DNA of 64,000 nt from Moniliella sp. 'wahieum'. Taxonomy: Eukaryota; Basidiomycota; Moniliellomycetes; Moniliellales; Moniliellaceae. A model generated the notes under the pieces. It searched no databases. It worked only from the letters and a program-made list of their open reading frames with translations, and was not told where the DNA came from. How positions within the stretch are numbered: position 1 is the first letter of the stretch; every line of letters starts with the position of its first letter. Shown here one piece after another: positions 1 to 11,164 of the stretch. The position numbers and the translations under genes were made by a program. The stretch is taken from contig RSEE01000027.1 of NCBI GenBank assembly GCA_003971905.1, positions 372,001-436,000 of the forward strand, written 5' to 3'.

Positions 1-103
1 ACAAAAAGGGCGATTGAAAAGCGATAGCGTACTACCCTCATAAGGGGATAGAAAACACTATTAGGGAACCCCAACAGACTTCATACGGCAGAGTCTGTTG
101 AAT

Positions 104-1664
104 CTAATGGCAGCACAAAGGGCGAAGGTACACAGCAGTGTGGCGGGGTTTATTTATACGGAAAGAGGGCCTGAATGCTGAGAGGAAGAGAGGCGGGTCC
201 GTAGGATCAGAATGTTCGGAAAGGCTTTCTTCGTGCGTATCCCATTCTTGTGTTGAAAAATGTTGGTTGATGTAGGGCAAGATGAAGTCCCCTCCTTTGT
301 CCTGATGTGTGCTGAGAACATGGTTAATGCGGTCCACGCTCGCGTTGATCAGTTTGGCCTGATTGAGCAGGGGCGTGAGCAAGTTGTGCCGCTCCCTCGC
401 TCGCACCTCGAGTTCCGCCCGTTTGTTGCTTCTTCCTCCTCTAGTTCACCAATGGCGACGTAGAGCCGGTTAAAGAGGGCTTCGTGGTCGGAGGGAATGG
501 CAATTTTGCAAAATTGCGGGCGTTGCTCCCATGCCACTTCGACCTTGTTCAAGACAGCAGCAAGGTGTCTGTGTCCAGGCCGGACCAGGCGTGCAAGAGC
601 AAAAAGGGGGGTAGACGAGTTGGAGGGTGGTTAGTGAACCAATTCTTTTCATCGCCAGCCAACCGAGCGCAGGAGAGAAGGAGAAGGAGGAAAGGAAGAT
701 GTATAGTATAACGTACGCAATCCGCTTGACCGTCTTGATATTCGCGTCGTGGGCTGCAACCACTTTGGGTAACCCCCTCCACAATGGTCCTCGCTTAGCA
801 ATCGCGTCACTCAGGCACGCCGCCTCTTGAGGGTCTGGCGGGGTGCCAGTTGGGTAATAAGAAGGGAAGGCATCTGGTTTTGGGGCAATCAAAAAAGCAG
901 CCTCAATCAGATCGTCAGATGCCGACCAAAGATTGTGGTGGCCCATAGAAAGGGAGTCGACGACTCTCGACCTAAGTTTCGCGGTCCTATGAGTATCTTC
1001 TTTCAAACGAGAAATGTTTTGGTCCTTCTGGGCTCATGCAGGATCACAATCAGCAAAGAGAAAAGAAAGAGGAAAAGGCCCAGGTCAGTCTTGATGGCCC
1101 GTTGCGAACGAGGGCGGGGGGCGACTTACGATGCGGAGGTCGTTTTGAGCCGATGCCACCTCGAGTTTCAGAGAGTCAATTTGTTCGGCCAAGCGGTTGA
1201 TTCCTACGCCCCAGTATCTCGGCTGCAACGACACGCACGAGTGTACTGTGTGCTTCTTCCGGCACGAACTCGCTCGACAAGGATTGGTATATGCCGGAAT
1301 CGGTGTCATCGACATCAACCAAGGGCCGTAACCAAAATTCCGGAAGTGGCACCATCCTTAGGATTAAGGCCATGAAGTCAGGACGGATATAAGTTCCAGG
1401 GGAGGACAAATCGCTGGCGGCAGAATCGGAGTCCGGAGTAGTAACAGGGCCATCCTCGTTCAGTACTCCCACGGGCTTTTTTTTGGGGGGGGGGGGAGAT
1501 GGGGGGGGGGGGAAGCAAGGATGAGACGGGTGTTTATATACAGAATGGATTGATGCATGCATGCATGCTTCCTGGCACGTCCATTCGTTTTGTTCCATCT
1601 CGGGGCGCCGAGAAGAGGATGCTGAGTCCCAGGATGGTTGGTGCGTTTGGGCCATCCTCTCCAA
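104..1664 (-). CDS. Unrecognised coiled-coil protein, frameshifted, two or more introns
   Basis: I do not recognise this gene. Read on the minus strand it has an Asp/Ser-rich and proline-rich N-terminal part, a segment ending in an amphipathic helix (AEQIDSLKLEVASAQNDLR), a donor GTAAGT at about 1129, further helical sequence including VVAAHDANIKTVKRI, a donor GTACGT at 716, and then an exon with RLYVAIGELEEEE and LLNQAKLINASVDRINHVL before the stop at 104. The charged heptad-like pattern suggests a coiled-coil protein of a complex. A THO-complex-like subunit was considered but nothing specific supports it. The start is a guess, because the poly-G tract at 1485-1512 falls within the N-terminal reading frame. 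At least one frameshift lies between the coiled-coil segments at 350-400. Confidence 0.4.
1477..1512. repeat. Poly-T/poly-G homopolymer tract
   Basis: Eight T are followed by twelve G, a GAT interruption and twelve more G. On the minus strand this would encode a run of Pro with Ser and Lys. Its length is likely to be unreliable in the assembly. Confidence 0.9.
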
Positions 1665-2060
1665 GGTCGCTTGAGTCTTCGCTGCGGAGGCCTAGGAGCT
1701 CCGCCGTTCTCCCGCTTCTGTGTGTCTCGCTTGCTCCGCAGCCACGGAGCAGTGGCGACTGGCTGCTCCCCGCTGTGGTGCGATTGCGTTGCACGGCATC
1801 ATGCTCGATCGTGGGCCCTGCCATCACAGAGATGCTGCTCCGGCAGGTGTCTTCCAACCGAGCTTCCCTTCGCTGCACGGAGGCGTTCCGTGGAAACGAA
1901 TAAGCATGCGGCAAAATAGAGAGAAGCAAATCCCAACACCATATAGCACGCCCTCTCTTCCACACATATATAGCCCCCCCCTCTCTCTGATCTATCCCCC
2001 CTCCCTTCCGCTTCCTGTGCTCTCCTCTCCCGTTTACTGGATTGCGGGGCCTCCTATACC

Positions 2061-3487
2061 ATGCCTGTTCCCCACCCCTCTTCCTCTGCCCCCCCGCCGA
2101 CGGACGATCCAAAACAGCGCCTCTGGCTCTTTCACACTACCTCCCACCTTCTTGAAATTGCCCGCGACAACGATCCTCTTGTGTTCTGCCTTATCCCCAA
2201 GAATCGACTGTCGGTCCGACCTGGCCGAGTGGGCGTCCCAGCTCCAGGGGTCCATCGCTTGCGCCGGGGATGGGATTCTCCCGCCTCCGCATATTTGGCC
2301 TTGACCAAGGTCTTCCCTAATTACCACTGGCAGACACACCGTCTGTCGTGAAAGGGCTGACGTCGCTCGTGCCCAATCGCCGAAAAGAAAAGCGCTTCAT
2401 CTCCTTTCTGTTAAGGTGGTCGGACGCGTTGCGAGCGGAGTACAAAGCTGCTGAAGCCGAGTTCGACCACCTGCGCACCGAACACAGCAAGCTCGTTTCC
2501 AGTTTGGCCCAGCACCTACTCTTCTCGCCGAGGCCCAGACTGCCTACGACAAAAGGGAATGGTTCGACGGCCTCTCTTCCGATGTGGATGCCACAGACAA
2601 CGACGAGTACACAACACCATTCTTCGTGACCTCATGGAAAAGGTCTGCCACCAGTGGCCCGGCCCATTGGGTCTCCAACGCAGCACAGGCGACAGCGAGC
2701 TGCATTGGCCCGTCCAGGAACGATTATACATTAAGCGGTTAGAGAGAGGAGGTTTATATAACCCTTCAACAAAGTATTCAATCTCTGATTTTGCGAGCTG
2801 TTTGCCCAGGTGGCCAAACACAAGCGGAGTATGCCTACGAATTCCGCTACTGTGTCTGCGACTGGCACCTTCTTGAGTATGTCCCACTCCTTCCCTCCTT
2901 CGTCTTGGCCTTCTCTTTCGTTGGACCGTCAGATAGCTGTATCCTAACCCGGCTCCGTTCTTGTCGGTTGTCGCTTGATTGGATTTTGTTCCCAGGGAAT
3001 GGGCTGTGTTCGCCAAAGAGACGGGAATGAAGTTGGAAAAAACGTACAGGGAGGTGACAGCCCTTAGCACCGCCTTGTACCGCGACATCGGACCGCCCTT
3101 GCCCTCGCTTTGCCAGCACGGCAGCACGGTGGAAGAAGAACGAGAAGCAGAGCAGAGCGACCAAGAAGGCGAGACGGAAGCCGGGGGACCATCTGCTGCT
3201 GAACGAGTGGGCCCGAATGTTTCGCTCGAGTTGTAGAGTCCCAGCTGGCTTCCCTGAGTCGGTTGGCACGAGACTCCTCAAGGCGGCTGCGCGCGTACCA
3301 TGCTTGGGTCGACCAGAAGGAGCTACTGGACGGTATCCGCGTTGGACTGCTGCAAGAGTTGCAGACAGAGGCGATACCGGCGGAGGAGGAGGAGGAGGAG
3401 GAGGAGGAGGAGGAGGAGGAGGAGGAGGAGGAGGAGGAGGAGAAGGAGGAGGAGAAGGAGGAGGAGAAGGAGGAGAAGGAGGAGTAG
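2061..3487 (+). CDS. Unrecognised acidic coiled-coil protein with poly-Glu tail, frameshifted
   Basis: This gene was not recognised. It starts at ATG 2061 with a Ser/Pro-rich leader followed by DDPKQRLWLFHTTSHLLEI. It continues in other frames through a helical region at about 2350-2520 (FLLRWSDALRAEYKAAEAEF), a segment near 2980-3080 (REWAVFAKETGMKLEKTYR) and a helix at 3245-3370 (RAYHAWVDQKELLDGIRVGL). It ends in a Glu/Lys tail encoded by a GGA/GAA microsatellite, with TAG at 3485. At least three frame changes are needed, and an intron near 2875-2975 is possible. The consistent helical, charged composition in one direction supports one real gene, but the function is unknown. Confidence 0.4.
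3380..3486 (+). repeat. (GGA/GAA)n trinucleotide microsatellite
   Basis: About 105 nt of GGA units with later GAA interruptions. In the frame that fits the upstream helix it encodes the acidic tail of the 2061-3487 gene. The same repeat reads as poly-Gly or poly-Arg in the other plus frames. Confidence 0.95.
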
Positions 3488-3795
3488 CAACACAAAATGG
3501 TTCAGGGGGCCATACTTCGATAGCTAGTAACTAAGCGCCACGGTGGTGGTATTGGGTATCAACAAAACCACAGTATACTTTTGGAATGTGGTGTACGCAG
3601 CGTGGGTCAGGCGGAAAGGGCGGAGAAGGCACACGATGGGTGACGATGGGTGATGATGGGCGCGACGCGAAGAGAGTTTAGCGTGTAGGCTGCTTTCATT
3701 AGTCGGATCGGATGGGTTGATGGGCTTCGCTCGCCTGCAAGCGCGTCGCCTCGTCTCGCCGCCCCCACCGCCCCTCGGCTGTGCGCAACCAACCC

Positions 3796-6700
3796 ATGAG
3801 CACCACCGCCGCCGCTCGGCCGGCCGCCGTGCCTTTCCCGCCGCTCGACACGCGTCCTGTCGACGGCATGGACGCCGTCAGCACCGCCGCCCTCCTCGAC
3901 CCCACCCGCCCACGCGCCGTCCTGGCCCTCGCCTCGGGCGATGATGCGGAGGTGGATTGGGCCCTGGCCCGTCTCCTCCGCGCATCCTTCCACACCCCGC
4001 CCCCGGCATCCAGCTCTCCCTCGCGCCCCGTCTCCTCGATCTGGTCGCCGACTACCCCATCCGCCTTGCCCATGCCCTCGCTGGCCACGCCCCTGCCCTT
4101 TGGGCCCCTCGTGACCAGCCTGCCTTTGGCCTCGACGTGGATTCCGACGCGGATTCCGGTTCGGACTCTGACTCGGACTCCGACTCGGACGCAGGCTCGT
4201 CCTCGCCCTCATCCCCGAAGGGCTCGGGTTCCAATCCCCATCCGGCTGCCCGCGACGACCTCCTGACCGCCAAGACAGCAGCACGTGCGCCGTCGCATTT
4301 TGCTCCAGCCACCAATGACGCTCACCGCGCCTTCCTGCGCCGCGCTCTCGAAGCCACAGTTTTCTCCGCAACGTTTCCTTCGAGCCCTCTCCCGCGCCCG
4401 GGTTCGACACCAACTCACGCTTACTCAAACGCTCGAATTCTCCCTGCTATTGTCATTGCACTTACCACGTTGCTCCAGGAGCAACATCTTCTCCCCCCCG
4501 CACCCTGCGCCGTCCCCCGCTTGACTCAGAAGCCGCAGCGGGGCTCAACGAACTGGTCCTCAACTTGCTCGATATCATCGAGTCGTTTGCTGATGATCTG
4601 AATGCTGCAGCCAGCGTCGGCCTTGAGCTGCAACAGCTTCTTCGCCTCCTCGCCTTTGGCTCGGACCGGCAGCGGATGGGGCCCGGAGTCGCGTCCATTC
4701 CGCTGGGGGGAACGACGGACCGGTCCATGCTTCTATGTGCTCTGCGGGTGCTGGCAAAGATGGCATCGCAGCCGAACAATGCTGCTGCCTTTCACGAGGA
4801 TGTCCCATCTTTCTCTGCCTCTGACCCAATGGATGGACGCGACCCCCCTCGCTGGCCCCTCACCTGGCTTGCACTGCAATGGACATTGGGAGCGCTGGAC
4901 AATGATTTGCTCGAGTCCAGCCTTGAGCTGCTGCATGAACTCGTCATGGTGGCGGGCAATGGTCTGTGCTTGGCCGCCTACTCGGGTTTTCAGCCCACGG
5001 CTCTCTCCGCGCATCTCGCCCCGGTGCTACCGCCCTTGCCGTTCCGGCGCTTCTGCGTGCTCTCACGCTACACCGGACCGAGTGGGACCGCGAGACACCG
5101 TTGGTGCCTCACAATGCGTCTGCACCTGCGCCACCTGCGCCGCAGTCGCGTCGGGCCCGAGAACGAGCGGCGGTGGAGTGTGGAAACGCGCGGCGGTCCA
5201 GGCTGCCGCTGCGCTCACTGGCCAACACGTCGGACGTGCCAGAGGGAGAAGAGCGTTCCTTGGCCCAACTGCCGCCCTCCCCTTGGCTGGGAGCGAGGTG
5301 GGCTCGCCTCTGTACCGTGCCATGCGACTCACCCCTGAGGAGGCTGCCTCCTCGTCGGCCACCTCTGCCACGCCGACCGCGCTGCAACGAGGCCAGCAAT
5401 GGGTGGCTACTATCTTTGAGTCGGACCCGGCAAGCAAGAGTCTCGTTCGGGTCAGGCGGGACGGTGGTGGGAGGTATCCCAAGCTGCGTTCTGCGCGGCC
5501 TACCAAGACTCTCGGTCTCTTGCCAGCAACGTGGCTCAACGCCGCCTCTCACCCCCGAAGCGATTCTCAACCTGCCCAAATCTGTTTTCAAGCCGGCTGG
5601 TCCGGCTGACGCGGGCGGAGGAAAGTTTATCGTGCGGGGAATTCGAGTGCGCGCAGATCGGGTGGTGCGGGCGGTGCGACAGACGGCCGAGGCGCCCGAG
5701 ACGACGGCCGCATTGCGCGCTGTGTGTCACGAATGGCTGCGTACCTATTTGGCTCGCAGTGCGGGCGCGCCGGCCTGGGCCCGTGCGGGTGCGTCGGACC
5801 CAGCTTGCGCCCGCTGGAGCGTGTTGCTGGACCACCTGCCTCGACCCTGGCTCGGGCTGAACCAAGAAAGTCAAGGACACATCGCTCGCCATGTGGCCGA
5901 GGCAGGAAAAGTGGTGTGCCAACCACCTCCGTCCTCGGAACCGGACCAGGAGGGGAAGCATGAGCACGACCGCTTCCTCGATGCACACCAGTGCTTATGG
6001 GATGGTGCTTTGCTACTCCGCCCGAGGGGGTCCAGGGCGAGGAGGCCTATCACTGGCTCCAAACCCATGTGCTTACCCATTTACCTCCCGATTCGCCATC
6101 GGGAGCGTCGTGACCCCCGCGTTGACGCAAGGCACGGGGGAGTTACCAGCTAGTGCGGTGTGGGCGGACGAGAACCAAAAACGCCAGGCCCAGTTCTTTG
6201 TGCCGATGTGGGTCTCGCCGCTGGACCCACTACCCCTCTGGCCTATTGGCTCTCCTCCGCTCCCGTTGCAGCGAAACGTGCGGTGCCCGATGCTGGACAC
6301 GAGGCGGACGGTAGGAAACGGATGCGTCTGTCGGGCGATGCGGAAGAAGGGGGTGAGTTGGTTTGCTACGCTCCGCTGCACCACGAACCTTCCTCTGGCG
6401 ATGCTGCTGGGGCACAAGGACAGGAGGGGGCAAGAAAAGGAGACGGTGCCCTGGTACCTCGCGCGGGGGGCCATGTCGGTCGCGCGTCCCATTCGCACCC
6501 TCAAGGTGCCAGGCACAGTCAAGTTTGTAGTGGCACGTACGCCCTTGCACCTCAACACCTCCATCCCCTCGGGCTGTCCGGCGTTGGCGGCGCTGTTGCT
6601 GCGCGGGGTGACGTCCCAAGTGGCTGACGTCTTGGGCGCCGAGGCGGACGAGCAAGAGGAGGAACAAGAATGGCTGGCGCAGCAGCAAGAGAAGCGGTTG

Positions 6701-7029
6701 CGTGCCGTGACCAAGGACGAGGCGGCACAGGTAGGCTTTCCCTTTGCGCCGGCGCGCGCCGGTGCCAGCCCGAGCGACGCCATGGCAATGCGGCAGCCGG
6801 GCACGGCTACGCGGCGGCCGAGGCAGCAGAGGCCGAGGCGGAAGGCGAGGCGGGCGAGACGGCGCGGCGGGCGGCGGTGCGGGCGGTGGCGCGTGGCTGG
6901 CTGGATCGGTTGCTGGAGGCGGAAAACTACGTGGTGCTCCAGTCGGCCTCGAACGACATTCTGTCGGGCATCCTGCAGGACACACTCGCCTGCCTGCCGC
7001 GCCCGCGCTCGCGGCTGCGCGAAACGTAG
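3796..7029 (+). CDS. RSC9: Rsc9/ARID2-like chromatin remodelling complex subunit, frameshifted
   Basis: Probable subunit of an RSC/SWI-SNF-type nucleosome remodeller acting in the nucleus. The N-terminal part reads VDWALARLLRASFHTPP followed by LAPRLLDLVADYPIRLAHAL, the armadillo-like pattern at the start of Rsc9 and ARID2 relatives. A Ser-Asp repeat follows (about 4138-4200) and then long helical repeats to about 5050. Around 5380-5640 come QQWVATIFESDPAS, AILNLPKSVFKP and KFIVRGIRVRADRV, the RFX-like module typical of Rsc9. At about 5990-6090 a C2H2 finger can be read across one lost base (CLWDGC, then HWLQTHVLTH). The C-terminus contains Ala/Glu-rich helices and ends LPRPRSRLRET. Start ATG 3796 was chosen because it opens the Ala-rich leader. 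Several one-base frameshifts are present. The family call rests on pattern and domain order. Confidence 0.6.
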
Positions 7030-7301
7030 CTAGAGCAGCTCCCGGCTGGCATGTTGGAATGGGATGGGATGGGATCCAGACGAACGCATGTGTTGGACGG
7101 CGGACAGGGGAGGAGGATTGATAGGGCCGGCGGAGAGCTCCAACGCCAACGCCAGCGACAGCAGAAATCGAGTCACAGCCAAAAGTAATCGTGTTGACGC
7201 AGTTGATGGGGACGGCCGGAAGAAATGTTAATGACAGGAAGAAACATGCTTCGTAGATTCACCGTCGATAGAACCTCCGCCGCGACCGCCATTTGGCTGC
7301 G

Positions 7302-10300
7302 ATGATGCGTCTGCTGCCTGCGCACGCCCCCATCCGCGCGTCGTCGCCATGGCGATTGGGCTCGTGCGCACGCTTCAGCACCACCGCCCGCCGTTGCGCC
7401 ACCGACACTGCCCCACCTGCCCCTGCCCCCGCCGCCACCCACGCCTACAACCACACCGTGGCCCTCCCCAAGACCCTGTTCCCGCTCGGGCCGATGCCAG
7501 CCGGCGCGAACAGCTCTTCCGGCCCCGCACCACCACGCAGCTCTACGAGCGCCAGTGGGCCCGCTGGGATGCGGCCGGTCGCGCCGCGTCCGACGTCTTT
7601 GTCCTGCACGACGGTCCTCCCTACGCCAACGGCGATTGCACATGGGCCATGCCCTCAACAAGATCCTCAAGGACATTATAACCGCTACCAACTCCTCGCC
7701 GGCCGCACGGTCCACTATGTACCCGGGTGGGACTGCCATGGGCTTCCGATCGAGCTCAAGGCTCACAGAGCTCGGCATGCAACATGTCCAGGCACAACAG
7801 GCTGCTGCTGCCGCTACGCGCAAGAACCCTGCTGCTGGTGCTGCGCAGCCCGTCGACCGCGCGCAGGCCAAGGCCTTTAAGGCCGCCTCCAAGGGCGACA
7901 AGGCGGCCCAGGCCAAGATGGCCCAAGCGGCGGCCGCAGGCATGGACCCGCTCTCCATTCGCCGGGTCGCCCGGCAAAAGGCCGAGGGTGCGTGGCTGCG
8001 CAGCGCGAGCAGTTTGAGGACCTGGGCATCCTCGCTGGCTGGGGGCTTGGGTCCGGTATGGCCGCACGTCCGGGGGAAAGCGTGGTGGACAAGCTGCGAC
8101 AGGGCGGGGGCGTGTACCGCACTCTTGAACCGGCTTACGAGGGGGCCCAGCTCGAGGTGTTTGCCCGCATGGTCGATCGCGGCCTGGTCTATCGCGCGGA
8201 GCGGCCGACCTACTGGTCGCCTTCGTCGGGCACGGCGCTGGCCGAAGCTGAGCTCGAGTACGCAGACCGCCCTGCTACCGCAGCCTATGTCCGCTTCCCC
8301 CTGCACACGCTCAGTCAGGCCCTGCGCGATGCGCTGGCCAATGTGCCCCTCACGCCCGGGGCGCCGAGGCTGTGCGGCATCTGCTCAAAGCTGGGCCCGG
8401 CAAGGGGTCCAATTTGGTCGTGTGGACCACTACTCCATGGACGCTGCCGGCCAACATGGCTGTGGCGGTGCACCCCGACTTGGAGTATGCTCTTGTCCGC
8501 TCCTCCTCGGGCGCACTCGACTGGGTCGCTACCGACCGGCTCGACGCGGTGGGCTCGCTTCTTGCCCCCCGCCGCGGATGGGACGGCCGAGGCTGAGGCA
8601 GCGACAGAGCAGACACAGCAACAGAGGCCCAGCCTACTGTCCTTCTTGTCTGCCCGGACACACGCTTGTCGGAAGCACCTATACCCAGCCTTTCCTCCGC
8701 CCCGAGACAGCGACGGCCGCCGAGGGACAGGCAGCTATCGTCTCTGCCCCCTGGGTGTCGGCCACGAGCGGAACGGCTTGGTGCATTGCGCGCCGGCCCA
8801 CGGCGCAGAGGACTACGACCTGCTCCGGGCCAAGGGCATTGCCGGGCCTGGGCTTCCGCGCGGACTCTTCTCGCCTGTGAATGGGGAGGGCAGGTACGCA
8901 CCCTCGCTCGCGATTGACCCGCCCGCTGACGGGCGGCGAGGTGCAAACTGCCGACCTGGTTGGGCTCGACGTTTTGACCCAAGGAAACCAGGCGGTTCTC
9001 ACCAAGCTCCAAGCTGCACCTGCCGCCGCCTTGCCCACCGAAAGCAACACTCTTGTCCCGATCCTCGTCCACTCGCACACCATCGATCACCGTGAGCCAA
9101 CAGATTGGCGGACGGGGGGGCCTGTGCTCACTCGCGCTACAACACAGTGGTTTACCGACCTGGGTCCGCTCCAAGACGCCGCGTTGAATGCCATCGGCCA
9201 AGACGGTGCTCAGGCCGGGCCCCAACAGGGCGAGCACGCGCTTCGTTGCATCCGCCCGCTGGGCGCTCGCGTCTGCGTGCCCACGTTCGTGGCCGTGCGG
9301 AATGGTGCATCTCTCGCCAACGCGCGTGGGGCGTGCCGATCCCCGGTGTATGCCCCTGACGGTTCGGTCATCCTGACCGGCGCCAACGTACGGCACATTG
9401 CTTCGGTTTTGCGTCAGCGGGGCGCCGATGCATGGTGGACCGACCCAGCTGAAGACTTTGTTCTGCCCGAGTTGAGGGTAGCTCATGGCCAAGGCCCGAA
9501 CCCCTGGGCGACCGGCCGGGATACACTCGACGTTTGGTTCGACTCGGGTGCCTCGTGGGCGCACTTGCAAAGCAATTTGCTCAAGCCCCTTGGCGAGGAG
9601 CTGGCCGCGCGCCAACCTGTAGCCGATGTGTACCTCGAAGGCTCAGACCAACACCGTGGATGGTTCCAGTCGGCGCTCCTGACTGCCGTTGCGGCCTCGG
9701 ATGCCCCCGATAACGGCAGTTCCCCCTGCCAGAAGTGAGCGCCGATGGCAAGTTCCACGGCCGGGCGGCGGCGCCGTACGGGACACTGATCACGCACGGT
9801 ATGGTGGTTGACCCCTCGGGCCGCAAAATGAGCAAGTCGATCGGGAATGTGTTGGCGCCGCAGACGGTCTTGCGTGGCGGAAAAGCGCCAGACGGGATCA
9901 TCCCACCGTTGGGCGCAGATGTGCTTCGCTTTTGGGCTGCCCGTACCGACACTTCTCGTGACGCTCCGGTGGGAAAGACAATCCTTACTCAGTCAGCCGA
10001 AGGGTTGCGCCGATTGCGCAACGTGACGCGTTTCCTCCTGTCCAACCTGGGGGCAGGGTCACGGTCCGTTTGCCCCGTGGGCGAACGCAAGTTCAACAAA
10101 AGCCTCCGGGGGATGTGGTGGCGCAGATGCAAGTGTCCGAGCATCTCCTTCTTTCCCAGCTGCATTCAGCGATCGAGGAAATGAACGAGGCGTATGCGGC
10201 CAACGACTTTAGCTTGGCGGCGCGCAAACTCAGTGACTTGGCCACGGGACCGCTCAGTGGTCTCTACCTTGACTCAGCCAAGGACGCGCTGTACCGACCC

Positions 10301-11125
10301 GCTCCACGGACCCCGCCGCACTGCCATCTTGGCCACGATGGAAATTGCGTTCCGCTCCCTCTTGAGTGCGCTCGCTCCCATTGCGCCTCACCTTGCCGAG
10401 GAAGCGTTCGAGTTCCGTCGTCGTGAGACGGAGGGCTACCTTGGTCTGCCGCCCATCCCGACAGATGCCGCTGAGGGGGACACGCGCATCGAAGGCAGCC
10501 TGTTTGATCTGGGATGGCAACCCGTCCCGCCCGTCTGGAGCAAGGCGCGTGCCGAACAGGGCGAACGCCTGCTCTCGCTCCGGACGGACCTGTTGAGCGT
10601 CATCGAGACGGCCCGCGCCAAGGGGTTGCTTGGCACAGCGCTCGAGGCTGATGTGGCGTTTGCCGTGCCGGCCGAGGGGGCTGACGTGGAACTAACCAAG
10701 GCGTTGGAAGAGAATCGTACGTGCCCCCCCCCCCCCCCCCACCCCTTGTGTTGAGCTTGTAGGCTGACCTTCTTCCCCTCCCCTCTCCCCACAGAAGCCG
10801 ACCTGGCTCGGTTTATGAATGTGTCCCGTGTCTTCCTACCCCACATTTCCTCTACGCCCGTCTCCCCAACGGGAGGGAGTACGGGCACGACGGTGGAGAC
10901 TCCTCTCTTGGCTGAACCGTCGTGGACCGAGGTGGGGGAGCACCTGGGCATTCAAATCCGTCTCGCTACGCCTGCTCTGAGCAAGTGTCCGCGTTGCTGG
11001 AGCTTCACACGAGCGAGGAAACTGCCGACTTGTGTCCACGGTGCGGTGAGGTGGTGGCGCATCACGGCACTAAAGTCAGGCCTATACAATCAATCCTACA
11101 CTGCTGTTACTGTCGTTCCCTTTAG
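7302..11125 (+). CDS. ISM1: Mitochondrial isoleucyl-tRNA synthetase, frameshifted, one intron
   Basis: Class I aminoacyl-tRNA synthetase that charges mitochondrial tRNA-Ile. ATG 7302 or 7305 opens an Arg/Ser/Ala-rich presequence ([18 protein letters not shown]). The body starts [17 protein letters not shown] and carries [10 protein letters not shown] with [13 protein letters not shown] (the HIGH signature, about 7610-7675), then [14 protein letters not shown]. Later come the LWFDSGASW-like segment ([15 protein letters not shown], about 9520), [12 protein letters not shown] and the KMSKS loop in [17 protein letters not shown] (about 9812-9860). The anticodon-binding domain follows. The C-terminus has the bacterial-type zinc site KCPRCW and CPRCGEVV. 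Intron 10717-10794 (GTACGT, poly-C, ACAG) joins LEEN to EADLARFMN. Losses of one base occur near 7505, 7638 and 7682, among others. Confidence 0.92.
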
Positions 11126-11164
11126 GCATGGCGGAAGAGGGAAAAGATATGAAACCCGGTTGCA

